Assembly: GCA_018263295.1 (NCBI GenBank)
Contig: JADFCZ010000003.1
Location: forward strand, 1-32,325
Direction: 5' to 3'
Length of the DNA stretch: 32,325 bases
DNA from: Conexibacter sp.
Lineage (GTDB): Bacteria > Actinomycetota > Thermoleophilia > Solirubrobacterales > 70-9
Part shown: positions 24,454 through 32,018 of the stretch, piece after piece
Position numbering within the stretch: position 1 is the first letter of the stretch
How the letters are laid out: the number at the start of each line of letters is the position of its first letter
The notes under the pieces: generated by a model
The model's input: only the letters and a program-made list of their open reading frames with translations
Databases searched by the model: none
What the model was told of the DNA's origin: nothing
Position numbers and translations under genes: made by a program

Positions 24454-24474
24454 TGATCGATCACATGTCTGTGA
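24454..24474. promoter_or_regulatory. Overlapping palindromes, possible operator
   Basis: TGATCGATCA (24454-24463) is a perfect 10-bp palindrome. It overlaps TCACA-N4-TGTGA (24461-24474), a second perfect inverted repeat. Together they sit 48-68 bp upstream of the coiled-coil start and about 220 bp upstream of the hydrolase. The second has the half-sites of a CRP site in the reverse arrangement, so it is not a standard CRP motif. Confidence 0.4.
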
Positions 24475-24548
24475 GCAACCTTGATGTACCTTCCGCGGCA
24501 GGCCGTGAGCGGGGATCCGGCCCGAGCTATCGGATGGGTATGGAGACA

Positions 24549-24609
24549 CAGCGGAACAGCCGATTGGGATGCCCGATTGCGGGTATCGGTTCGTCGTTGC
24601 ATTCCGCTG
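24549..24609 (+). promoter_or_regulatory. Nested stem structure upstream of wall hydrolase
   Basis: CAGCGGAA (24549-24556) pairs perfectly with TTCCGCTG (24602-24609). Inside, CCGAT (24560-24564) pairs with ATCGG (24585-24589), and inside that CCCG-ATTG-CGGG (24572-24583) closes a tetraloop. Three nested perfect stems in 61 nt are unlikely by chance and suggest either a structured RNA leader or a complex protein site. Strand and transcript status are unknown. Confidence 0.4.
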
Positions 24610-24625
24610 CCCGGACGGATAGTTT
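24597..24625 (+). promoter_or_regulatory. Possible promoter for wall hydrolase gene
   Basis: TTGCAT (24597-24602), 17 nt, TAGTTT (24620-24625): both halves match consensus at 3 of 6 positions, with ideal spacing. If used, the leader would be about 60 nt and the nested stem would lie upstream in the promoter rather than in the RNA. Confidence 0.3.
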
Positions 24626-24691
24626 TCCTCGCGCTCTTGGAGAGGTCGGCGTCCAGCAGGCAGGGCTGAGCGAGTCTCGCGACAAGGGTGC

Positions 24692-27334
24692 ATGGGAATG
24701 AGGAACCGACTGGTCATAACGCTGGTGCTGGGCACGCTTCTCGCTGTGCTCGCTGCGGGTGCCGTAGGCGCCCAGTCGTCCGGTGTCTCCGTCGACCTCC
24801 CCGGCGGCGGCTCGCTCGACCCCGGCGCAGCCCTTCCCGCCTGCTCGAACCTTCGCGACGACGACGGCGACGGCGCGGTCGACCTCGGCGACGCCGGGTG
24901 CTCCAACCCTCTAGACGGGGATGAGACTAATTCGACGACGCCGCCGACGACGACCACGCCGCCGACGACGACCACGCCGCCGACCACCACCACGCCGCCG
25001 ACGACGACGACCGACCCGACCACCTCGACGAGCGACGACACTCCCCCGCCGCGGGACGATCCCGACGACCTCCCCGGCAAGGATCCGTTCGGGGACGGCA
25101 AGGACGGCGGTCGCGACTTCACCGTCAAGAACGAGGACGAGGGCGACGGCTCCAAGGGCGGCTCCGACGAGTCCGACGATCCGAACGAGATCCCGACCCC
25201 GGAGATCCGGCGCCCCGACGGCACGCCGACGAACTCGAACCCCACCATCACGATCGGCACCAGCGGCGCCGCTCCGATCGGGGTCCCCAACTTCGTCATC
25301 GAGCAGTTCTCGATCCCGCCCTTCCTGCTCCCGATCTACCAGGCCTGCGGAACCCAGTACGGGGTGCCATGGGAGGTGCTGGCCTCGATCAACCGGATCG
25401 AGACCGCGTTCGGCACGAACCTCAACGTCTCCACCGCCGGCGCGCTGGGCTGGATGCAGTTCATGCCCCCGACCTGGGAGATGTACGGAGTCGATGCCAA
25501 CAACGACGGCCGTAAGGACCCCTACAACCCGGTCGACGCGATCTGCGCCGCCGCCAGGTACCTGAAGGCCGCCGGAGCCGAGGAGGACCTCTACCAGGCG
25601 ATCTTCGCCTACAACCACGCCGACTGGTACGTCGACGAAGTCCTCCTCTACGCGAAGCAGTACGGGAACCTCCCGAGCGGCCTCGTCGACTCGCTCACCG
25701 GGCTGACCGAAGGCGCGCACTTCCCGGTCGCCGCGAAGTCGCGCTACGCCGACGACATCTCCGAGCGCGCCGCGATCAAGCGCGCGGCGCCGAGCCCGGG
25801 CTCCACCGGCAACGTCGCCGACGTCGTCAGCGACTCGCCGACCCGGCGCGGGATCGACATCTACTCGAAGGACGGCGCACCCGTCGTCGCCGCCAACGAC
25901 GGCGTCATCACGAAGATCGGCCAGAGCAAGCAGCTCGGCCGCTTCATCGTCCTCCGCGACGCCTACGGCAACGAGTACACCTACGCCGGCCTCGGCAAGA
26001 TCGCCGAGGCGATCCCGGTGCCGAAGCAGAAGAGCCTGACGGCGAAGGACTTCAACCTGATCACGCCGGGCGACGGCGACAAGAAGCCGAGCGTTTCGGC
26101 CAGCAAGACGACCAAGGCGCAGACCGTCCACAACGAGGCCGAAACGAGCGCCGGCTCCAAGGACGGCTCCAAGGGCTCCAAGGGCGGCGCCTCCGAGAAG
26201 TCCTCGAGCCCGAGCAAGGGCGGGCCCGCACCGGCGCCGGCGCCGCTCACCAGCGGCCTCGGCGACTGGCGCGCTCCGGACGCCGGCCCGACCAACACCG
26301 AGGACAGCCGCGAGCGCCTCTACGCGCTGCCGAACCGGAAGGACAACGGCGAGAACGGCAAGGGCGCCGAGAAGGTCGGCGGCAGCATCGGGGCCCAGGT
26401 CGACGACCTCCTCGGCAAGGGCATGCCCGGCTACGAGACCTTCAAGTCCTACTTCTCCGGCGTCCTTCGCTTCGACTCGAAGACGATGGACACGGCGCCG
26501 CTCCGCAAGGGCTCCCGGGTCGTCGGCGGCACGATCATCGGCGAGGTCGGCCAGACCGACCCCGAGATCGCACCCCACCTCCACTTCGAGATCACCCCGG
26601 CCGGGCGCGGCGCCCACACGATCGATCCGAAGCCGATCCTCGACGGCTGGAAGCTGCTCGAGGCGACCGCGATCTACCGCGCCGCCGGCAAGAACCCGTT
26701 CGACGACCGGGCGACCGTCGGCCAGGTCCTGCTCGCGTCGAAGTCGCAGCTCCAGCGCCAGGTCCTCGCCGACCCGAACGTCGAGATCTACTCCTGCGGC
26801 CGCGAGGACATCGCCACCGGGCAGATCGACCGCCGCGTCCTGGCGATGCTCGAGTACCTCGTCGCCCGCGGCTACCGCCTCACCCTCACCTCGCTCAAGT
26901 GCGGCCACAGCATCATGACCGCGTCGGGCAACGTCAGCGCCCACTCGACCGGCGACGCCGTCGACATCGCGATGGTCAACGGGATCCCGATTCTCGGCAA
27001 CCAGGGCCAGGGCTCGATCACGGAGGCCGTGATCAACGACCTCTTGAAGCTGCAGGGCCCGATGGAGCCGGCCCAGATCATCTCGCTGATGGAGATGGGC
27101 GGCCCGACGTTCGCGATGGGCGACCACGCCGATCACATCCACGTCGGCTACACGCCCGACGGCACCGACAGCGGCGGCCAGCCGCTGACCGGGATGCTCA
27201 AGCCCGATCAGTGGGACAAGCTCCTCGATCGGATCTCCGAGCTCGACCAGCCGACCGTACCGGTCAAGCCGTCGAAGTTCTCGCTGCCCGCCAAGAAGGG
27301 CGACAAGGCGAGCAACGCGCACATCGGCGAGTAA
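24692..27334 (+). CDS. Secreted multidomain peptidoglycan hydrolase (transglycosylase + M23-like + M15-like)
   Basis: 880 aa. A signal peptide (about 1-28) is followed by an acidic DDDGDGAVDLGDAGC Ca-binding-like motif with two Cys (51-70), a Thr/Pro repeat linker (about 82-108) and a charged linker. A lytic transglycosylase (about 205-330) follows: GVPWEVLASINRIETAFG with catalytic Glu237, GALGWMQFMPPTW, and the DANNDGRKDPYNP loop. An M23-like domain is split: its first half is at about 385-436 and its second half at about 602-645 (APHLHFEI), with a 165-residue Gly/Ser/Lys/Pro-rich insertion. Its first zinc ligand position is Arg385 instead of His (RRGID). The C-terminal domain (about 690-825) has the M15 motifs SAHSTGDAVD (His751, Asp758) and DHADHIHVGY. 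Start ATG 24692, or 24698, which is better spaced from AAGGG. Confidence 0.9.
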   Translation: MGMRNRLVITLVLGTLLAVLAAGAVGAQSSGVSVDLPGGGSLDPGAALPACSNLRDDDGDGAVDLGDAGCSNPLDGDETNSTTPPTTTTPPTTTTPPTTTTPPTTTTDPTTSTSDDTPPPRDDPDDLPGKDPFGDGKDGGRDFTVKNEDEGDGSKGGSDESDDPNEIPTPEIRRPDGTPTNSNPTITIGTSGAAPIGVPNFVIEQFSIPPFLLPIYQACGTQYGVPWEVLASINRIETAFGTNLNVSTAGALGWMQFMPPTWEMYGVDANNDGRKDPYNPVDAICAAARYLKAAGAEEDLYQAIFAYNHADWYVDEVLLYAKQYGNLPSGLVDSLTGLTEGAHFPVAAKSRYADDISERAAIKRAAPSPGSTGNVADVVSDSPTRRGIDIYSKDGAPVVAANDGVITKIGQSKQLGRFIVLRDAYGNEYTYAGLGKIAEAIPVPKQKSLTAKDFNLITPGDGDKKPSVSASKTTKAQTVHNEAETSAGSKDGSKGSKGGASEKSSSPSKGGPAPAPAPLTSGLGDWRAPDAGPTNTEDSRERLYALPNRKDNGENGKGAEKVGGSIGAQVDDLLGKGMPGYETFKSYFSGVLRFDSKTMDTAPLRKGSRVVGGTIIGEVGQTDPEIAPHLHFEITPAGRGAHTIDPKPILDGWKLLEATAIYRAAGKNPFDDRATVGQVLLASKSQLQRQVLADPNVEIYSCGREDIATGQIDRRVLAMLEYLVARGYRLTLTSLKCGHSIMTASGNVSAHSTGDAVDIAMVNGIPILGNQGQGSITEAVINDLLKLQGPMEPAQIISLMEMGGPTFAMGDHADHIHVGYTPDGTDSGGQPLTGMLKPDQWDKLLDRISELDQPTVPVKPSKFSLPAKKGDKASNAHIGE

Positions 27335-27350
27335 CGACAGGGGCGCCGCC

Positions 27351-28184
27351 CTGGCCGCTCCACCGCTACTCCCGTTCGCACAGCTCGACCTGCCCGGACG
27401 GCTCGGCCCCGGCGACGGCCGCTACCTGATCCGTCCCGAGGCCCGGCCCGACGCCGAGCCTGACGTGCTCGTGCTGACCACCCTCGGGGCCACGCGCGCC
27501 GGTCCCCGGCTGCGCCGCGCCAAGGCGCAGCCGCTCGCCGAGACGCCCGGCGCCTCGCCGCTGCCGCTGACCCGGGCGACGCTGATCCGGCCGCGGCCGT
27601 TCGGCGACGAGGCCGCCGCGGAGCGGTGGCTGCGCGAGGTCTGCGCCGACCGCGACCTCTGGAGCTCCCTCGCGCGCGAGGCGGCCGCCGAGCTCAACCG
27701 GCTCCTGCACGCCCACCGCACCGCCGCCGGCGACCCCTATGTGGCCGATGTCGACGCTGCCCGAGCGGTCGCGGTCCGCTTCGGCTACGGGACCGGCGAC
27801 GAGGTCGCCGACGGGCGCTGGCGGGCCGCCAACGAGCTCGCGGAGCCCGAACGGCGCAAGCTCGTTCAGCGCGACTACGAGGCGTTGCGCCCCCAGGAGC
27901 GGGTCGCCGCGGTCCTCGCCGGGCGCGAGGTGGTCGGCCCGCACGAGGACCTGATCGTCCGCGCCCGCGGAGATTTCGACGCCGGCCGCCTCGACGCCGC
28001 CGCGCTGGGACTCGACGCGGCGCTGCGCGCGATGGCCGCGGGCGGCGCGAGCCTCCCGGCCGCGGCCGACGCCGCGGCGGCGGCCCAGCGGGCCGTCGTC
28101 GGTGGCGACGCTCCCGACCGGGCGGCGCTCGAGACGGCTCTGCGCGAGGCGGAGATGGCGATCCGCAAGCGCGCGATCGGGTAG
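27351..28184 (+). CDS. Uncharacterised protein, probable CTG start
   Basis: No family recognised. The frame is coding-like well upstream of the first GTG (27465). AGGGG (27339-27343) lies 7 nt before CTG 27351, giving an N-terminus AAPPLLPFAQLDLPGRLGPGDGRYLIRP and 277 aa in all. Visible features are a strand-rich beginning (DVLVLTTLGATRA), a middle with AAAERWLREV, AAAELNRLLHAHRTA and YVADVDAARAVAVRFGYGTGDEVADGRW, and a helical Ala-rich C-terminus. There is no signal peptide or transmembrane segment. It starts 17 bp after the wall hydrolase, so it is probably co-transcribed with it, and converges on the sirtuin gene 5 bp away. Confidence 0.75.
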   Translation: MAAPPLLPFAQLDLPGRLGPGDGRYLIRPEARPDAEPDVLVLTTLGATRAGPRLRRAKAQPLAETPGASPLPLTRATLIRPRPFGDEAAAERWLREVCADRDLWSSLAREAAAELNRLLHAHRTAAGDPYVADVDAARAVAVRFGYGTGDEVADGRWRAANELAEPERRKLVQRDYEALRPQERVAAVLAGREVVGPHEDLIVRARGDFDAGRLDAAALGLDAALRAMAAGGASLPAAADAAAAAQRAVVGGDAPDRAALETALREAEMAIRKRAIG

Positions 28185-28189
28185 CCGCG

Positions 28190-28993
28190 CTAGATCCCGA
28201 GCGCCGCCAGCACGGCCGGCAGCTCGTCGGCGACGTCCCCGTCGAGCTTGAGCGCGGCGTCGCGGTCGTACGGCGTCGGGCCCTTCGTCACCAGCACGAC
28301 GCGGCCGCCGTGGGCGAGCGTCAGCTCCGGCAGGCCGGCCGCCGGGAACACCTCGAGCGAGGAGCCGACGCAGATCATCAGGTCCGCTGCCGAGGCGAGG
28401 GCCCGGGCGCGCTCGATCGCCTCGACCGGCAGCATCTCCCCGAAGAGGACGACGTCGGGCTTGACGAGGCCGGGGCAGACGTCGCAGACGGCGATCCCGC
28501 GGCCGTCGAACAGCGCATCGACCTCCTCGAGCTCGTAGGTGCGGCCACAGGTGACACAGCTCGCCGTCGCGATCGATCCGTGGACCTCGATCAGGTCGCG
28601 GGTGCCGGCGGCGCGATGGAGGCGGTCGATGTTCTGGGTGATGACGACGTCGAGGCGGCCGGCGTCCTCTAGCCGGGCGAGCGCCTCATGGGCGGCGTTC
28701 GGCCGCTTGTCGCCGAGCATGCTGAACCGCGGGCGATAGAAGTCCCAGAACCGCTTCGTGTCGTGGCGGAAGGCGTCGATCGAGGCGACCTCGAAGGGAT
28801 CGACGTCGGCCCAGATGCCCTCCCCGGGGGTGCGGAAGTCGGGGATACCAGACGGCACGCTGATCCCGGCGCCGGTCAACGCGACCGTGCCGGCGGACTC
28901 GCGGATCAGCTCGGCGAGCGACTCGGCGCCCGTCCGTTGCGACGGGCGCCGAGTGCCGTCCGATCCGGTTCTTTCGGCTACTTGCCGCTCCAC
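28190..28993 (-). CDS. cobB: Sir2-family NAD-dependent protein deacylase
   Basis: Removes acyl groups from lysines using NAD. The Rossmann motifs are TGAGISVPSGIPDFR (GAGIS at 41-45), TQNID (119-123) and GSSLEVFPAA. The catalytic His138 is in EVHGS. The zinc site has four Cys (CVTC 146-149, CDVC 170-173). KPDVVLFGE follows. I do not see the Tyr/Arg pair typical of desuccinylases in a position I can assign safely, so the acyl preference is open. The start is GTG 28993, overlapping the upstream fused beta-oxidation gene by 16 bp, so the two are co-transcribed and probably coupled. The N-terminal 20 residues are not conserved-looking, so a later start is possible. Confidence 0.95.
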   Translation of the reverse strand: MERQVAERTGSDGTRRPSQRTGAESLAELIRESAGTVALTGAGISVPSGIPDFRTPGEGIWADVDPFEVASIDAFRHDTKRFWDFYRPRFSMLGDKRPNAAHEALARLEDAGRLDVVITQNIDRLHRAAGTRDLIEVHGSIATASCVTCGRTYELEEVDALFDGRGIAVCDVCPGLVKPDVVLFGEMLPVEAIERARALASAADLMICVGSSLEVFPAAGLPELTLAHGGRVVLVTKGPTPYDRDAALKLDGDVADELPAVLAALGI

Positions 28994-30981
28994 TTGGGCG
29001 TGCGCTTACCGAGGAAGGCGCTGATGCCCTCCTTGGCGTCCTCGCTGAAGAAGGCCGCAGCGAAGCCGGCCTTTTCGGCCTCGATGCCCTCGTCGAGGTC
29101 GCCCTTGTGGGAGACCTGCTTGATCTGCTCGACCGCGATCGGCGCCTGGCCCGCGAGCTTGCGGGCGAAGGCGACGGCTGTGTCGAACATCTCGTGGTCG
29201 GGCGCCAGGTAGTTGACGAGACCGACCTCGTAGGCCTCGCCGGCGGTGATCGCGTCGCCGATCAGGTTCATCTCGAGGGCCTTCTGGGGTCCCACCAGGC
29301 GCGGCAGCCGCTGGGTGCCGCCGAACCCGGGGATGATCCCGAGCTTCACCTCGGGCTGGCCGAACACGGCCGACTCCGCGGCGATCCGCAGGTCGCAGGA
29401 CATCGCGAGCTCGCAGCCGCCGCCGAACGCGAGCGAGTTGACCGCGGCGATCGTGGCGATGCCCTCGGTGCCGAACTCGCGGAGCAGCGCGTGGCCGTCC
29501 TCGATCAGTTCCTTGCCGCCCGCCTCGTCCATCTTCGTGAACGCCTTGATGTCGGCGCCGGCCGAATAGACCAGCGGAATCGAGGAGGCGACGACCATCG
29601 CGTGGATCGAGTCGTCGGCCTTGAGCTTCTCCCAGACCGTTCGCAGGTCGACGATGACCTGGGGGCTGATCGAGTTCATCGGCAGGTTGGCCAGCCACGC
29701 GATCGCGACGCCGCCCTCCCGGGTCTCGAGCTTGATCGTCTCGGTCTGATCGCCCTCGTCCGGCTGCGGGTAGGCGTAGAAGCCCTGGCCGGTCGCGAGC
29801 CCGAGGCGGCCCTGGGCGACGAGGCGCCTGAGGATCACCGGCACCGTGAACCGGTCCGGGTGCTTCTCGGCGAGGTTCTCGACCTTCTCGAGAACCGTGT
29901 CGAGCCCCTCGACGTCGGCCTTCCAGAACGGCGGCAACAGGCCGCGCCGCGGGTCGAGCCCGGCGCCGGCCATCATCCCGACGTCGATCTCGCGGACGCT
30001 GCAGACCCCCTCCTCGAGGATCAGACAGGCTTCGACGAGAGCCTTGAGCGAGAACATCTCGACGAGCTCCTCGACGTTCGGGTCGGCGTCGCCCTCGAGG
30101 TTCGGCTCGCCGTCCTTGTAGGCGCCCTCGCCTCCGGTCTTGACGCCGAGCTTGCCCTCGTCGACCAGCTTCTGCATGCCCGGGTGGACGTAGAAGCGGT
30201 CGCCGTAGGAATCCCGGAGGTGCTCGGCGACGTGGAGGACCGTGTCGAGCCCGAGGAAGTCGGTGAGGATGAACGGCCCCATCGGCGCCGCGTTGGCACC
30301 GGCGATGCCCTCGTCGATCTTCTTGATCGACAGGCCCTTCTCGTTCTGCTCGCGCCAGACCTCGGCGACCGAGGAGTTGAGGATCCGGTTGACGACGAAG
30401 CCGGGGACCTCGTCGCAGACGATCGGCTGCTTCTTGATCGCCTGGGCGAAGTTGAACGCCGTGGCGACGGTCTCGTCGGAGGAGTCCTCGCCGCGGACGA
30501 TCTCGAGCAGCGGCATGATCGACGCCGGGTAGAAGAAGTGGAAGCCGACGACCTTCTCGGGTCGCAGCGTCGCCTCGCCCATCTCGGTGATCGACAGCGA
30601 CGAGGTGTTGCTGCTGATCACGGCGTGGCCCGGGGTGACGGCATCGAGCTCGGCGAACACGGCCTGCTTGATCTCCATCCGCTCCGGCGCGGCCTCGATG
30701 ACGAAGTCGACGTCGCCGAACGAGGAGTAGTCGGTGGTGCCCTCGATCCGGCCCATGACCTCCTCGAGGCGCGCGTCGGCCTGCTCCTGGGTCAGCTTCT
30801 CCTTCGAGACGAGCTTGTCGAGCTGGCCCTTGGTGACCTCGCGGGCCTTGTCGAGGCCGTGGTCGACGAACTTCTGGTCGATGTCCTTGAGCACGACGTC
30901 GATGTCGGCGACCGCGATCGCCTGGGCGATCTCGCCTCCCATCGTGCCCGCACCGACGACTGCAGCCTTGAAGACGAACAT
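28978..30981 (-). CDS. Fused 3-hydroxyacyl-CoA dehydrogenase / enoyl-CoA hydratase
   Basis: Bifunctional beta-oxidation enzyme in the order dehydrogenase then hydratase, the reverse of FadB/FadJ. It has NAD-binding GAGTMGGEIA (10-19), catalytic His148 in VVGFHFFYPA, and the VPGFVVNRI motif. Two HAD C-terminal domains follow (about 190-285 and 305-400, each ending in a GKLG or GRLG-type motif). The crotonase domain (about 420-615) has YSAGADIKAF, FGGGCELAMSCD (Glu524) and FGQPEVKLGIIPGFGGTQRLPR (Glu544); both catalytic Glu residues are retained. It is 667 aa. ATG 30981 has AGGAG 5 nt upstream. This domain order is known from archaeal crotonyl-CoA hydratase/3-hydroxybutyryl-CoA dehydrogenases. 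No thiolase lies nearby. Confidence 0.94.
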   Translation of the reverse strand: MFVFKAAVVGAGTMGGEIAQAIAVADIDVVLKDIDQKFVDHGLDKAREVTKGQLDKLVSKEKLTQEQADARLEEVMGRIEGTTDYSSFGDVDFVIEAAPERMEIKQAVFAELDAVTPGHAVISSNTSSLSITEMGEATLRPEKVVGFHFFYPASIMPLLEIVRGEDSSDETVATAFNFAQAIKKQPIVCDEVPGFVVNRILNSSVAEVWREQNEKGLSIKKIDEGIAGANAAPMGPFILTDFLGLDTVLHVAEHLRDSYGDRFYVHPGMQKLVDEGKLGVKTGGEGAYKDGEPNLEGDADPNVEELVEMFSLKALVEACLILEEGVCSVREIDVGMMAGAGLDPRRGLLPPFWKADVEGLDTVLEKVENLAEKHPDRFTVPVILRRLVAQGRLGLATGQGFYAYPQPDEGDQTETIKLETREGGVAIAWLANLPMNSISPQVIVDLRTVWEKLKADDSIHAMVVASSIPLVYSAGADIKAFTKMDEAGGKELIEDGHALLREFGTEGIATIAAVNSLAFGGGCELAMSCDLRIAAESAVFGQPEVKLGIIPGFGGTQRLPRLVGPQKALEMNLIGDAITAGEAYEVGLVNYLAPDHEMFDTAVAFARKLAGQAPIAVEQIKQVSHKGDLDEGIEAEKAGFAAAFFSEDAKEGISAFLGKRTPKWSGK

Positions 30982-31083
30982 TCCGCTCCTAACGTGGGTT
31001 CTGATCTGGGTACGTGAAGTGTGCGTGGCGCGCGGCGAGACGAGCCGTCGCGCGGCCGGGGGGCGACCCCGGGGTCCGGAAGG

Positions 31084-31533
31084 CTACCCGTTCGCCTCGA
31101 GGCGGAGAGCGCCGAGCGAGCGCTCCAGCGACCCCCGCATCTGGCTCCGGATGAAGAGAAAGTCGGTGATCGGGGCCAGCGGCCCGCCCCCGGTCAGCTC
31201 GTATGAGAGCCGCTGGGCGACGCGGGTCCGCCCCTCCTCGCCCTCGGCGACGATCCCGAACCGGGTCTCGAGCGTTCCCCGCGATTCCGGGTCCTCGAAC
31301 TCGATCCGGTGCAGCGAGCGCGGCTCGTGCGCGACGACGCGCTCGCGGACCTGCCCGCGCCCGGCCGCGGTCGAGCGCCAGACCAGCACGCCGCCGGCCT
31401 CGGGGTAGCCGTCCGCTGACACGACCGCCGCGAACTGGTCGACCCACGCGGGCCAGCGATCGGAGTCGAAGTAGAGGTCCCAGGCGTCGGCGAGCGGCGC
31501 CGGGACGTCGACGGAGGCCTCAACCGTCGCCAT
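31084..31533 (-). CDS. SRPBCC (START/Bet v1-like) family protein
   Basis: 149 aa with the helix-grip pattern: ASVDVPAPLADAWDLYFDSDRWPAWVDQFAAVVS at the start, strands such as GGVLVWRS, VRERVVAHEP and LHRIEFED, and the long C-terminal helix FLFIRSQMRGSLERSLGALRLEA. Such proteins bind hydrophobic ligands or act as cyclases or aromatases; the ligand is unknown. ATG 31533 overlaps the padR stop by 14 bp, so it is the second gene of a padR-SRPBCC unit and probably the regulated partner. The downstream gap (30982-31083) holds only the promoter region of the fused beta-oxidation gene. Confidence 0.88.
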   Translation of the reverse strand: MATVEASVDVPAPLADAWDLYFDSDRWPAWVDQFAAVVSADGYPEAGGVLVWRSTAAGRGQVRERVVAHEPRSLHRIEFEDPESRGTLETRFGIVAEGEEGRTRVAQRLSYELTGGGPLAPITDFLFIRSQMRGSLERSLGALRLEANG

Positions 31534-31975
31534 AGATCTCGCGCTTGATCAGCGTCACGGTCCTGATCATCGAGTCGAGGAAGGGCGACAGCTCGGCCTG
31601 CAGCCGCTCGTACTCCTCCCGGCCGGCGTCGGTGATCGAGTAGAAGCGGCGGGTCCGGCGGTCGGGATGCTCCCAACGGCCCTCGATCAGCTTCCGCTTC
31701 TCGAGGTCGCGCAGGAGCGGGTACATCGTGTTCGGGTTGACCGTGATCACGCCCTGTGTGATCTCCTCGATGTCCTCGATCAGCCGGTTGCCGAACGTCG
31801 GCTCGCGGGCGACCAGGTGGAGGACCAGCAGCGGGAAGACGTCGCGGCGCCGCAGCTCGCCGCCGAACACGTCCGACGGCCGCCCGGGGCCCCTCCCGCC
31901 CTTGCTGCGGCGTTCGGTCGCGCGCGTGGCCTCGGCGACGGCCTCCGCCATCGGCTTGGAACGGCTCTCGGCCAT
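31520..31975 (-). CDS. PadR family transcriptional regulator
   Basis: 151 aa. The N-terminal tail is charged (about 1-40, Arg/Lys/Gly-rich, KGGRGPGRPSD). The PadR winged helix follows: DVFPLLVLHLVAREPTFGNRLIEDIEEI, then VNPNTMYPLLRDLEKRKLIEGRW, and the wing RRTRRFYSITDAGREEYERL. A C-terminal dimerisation helix ends in MIRTVTLIKREIYG. The frame stays open upstream past the ATG to the window edge, but ATG 31975 is placed 6 nt after a TATAGT -10 and gives a normal length. PadR regulators commonly repress their own operon; a 27-bp palindrome lies just upstream of this -10. Confidence 0.93.
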   Translation of the reverse strand: MAESRSKPMAEAVAEATRATERRSKGGRGPGRPSDVFGGELRRRDVFPLLVLHLVAREPTFGNRLIEDIEEITQGVITVNPNTMYPLLRDLEKRKLIEGRWEHPDRRTRRFYSITDAGREEYERLQAELSPFLDSMIRTVTLIKREIYGDG

Positions 31976-31981
31976 GGGCCG

Positions 31982-31987
31982 ACTATA
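31982..31987 (-). promoter_or_regulatory. -10 box for leaderless padR
   Basis: TATAGT (5/6 to consensus) on the minus strand ends 6 nt before ATG 31975. The spacer CGGCCC is not a ribosome-binding site. The -35 region is occupied by a GC-rich palindrome with no TTGACA-like element. Confidence 0.55.
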
Positions 31988-31991
31988 GGCG

Positions 31992-32018
31992 CCGGGCCCG
32001 CGGCGCCCGCGGGCCCGG
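31992..32018. promoter_or_regulatory. Perfect 12-bp palindrome in the padR promoter, candidate operator
   Basis: CCGGGCCCGCGG and CCGCGGGCCCGG are exact reverse complements around a 3-nt spacer. The element ends 4 bp upstream of the padR -10, covering roughly -17 to -43, where a repressor would block RNA polymerase. It does not resemble the AT-rich ATGT/ACAT sites described for some PadR proteins. Confidence 0.5.

Larger units (their letters stand above)
24407..24691. other. Structured, lower-GC intergenic region between coiled-coil gene and wall hydrolase
   Basis: 285 bp with no supportable gene; the 62-78 codon frames here have no coding character. It contains two overlapping palindromes at the coiled-coil side (24454-24474), a nested stem structure (24549-24609) and a possible plus-strand promoter (24597-24625). 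The composition is less G+C-rich than the genes on either side, typical of regulatory DNA. The AAGGG at 24684-24688 serves the hydrolase start. Confidence 0.55.

Noticed and set aside
24461-24474. Standard CRP binding site
   Set aside because: The half-sites are in reverse order (TCACA...TGTGA) with a 4-nt spacer, not TGTGA-N6-TCACA.
24407-24691. c-di-AMP (ydaO) riboswitch upstream of the wall hydrolase
   Set aside because: Expected by context because disA is nearby and the target is a wall enzyme, but the conserved blocks (GGGGAACC-like, GGGTGAATC, GACAGCTAAC...GGTAGGC) are not present on either strand by eye.
24920-25020. Thr/Pro-coding short tandem repeat as a CRISPR or microsatellite element
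   Set aside because: The repeats are codon-level (ACG/CCG) and in frame with the hydrolase linker. No spacers or repeat-spacer structure.
24911-27322. 803-codon minus-strand frame opposite the wall hydrolase
   Set aside because: Antisense shadow with Arg/Val/Gly bias; the plus-strand gene has clear domains and a signal peptide.
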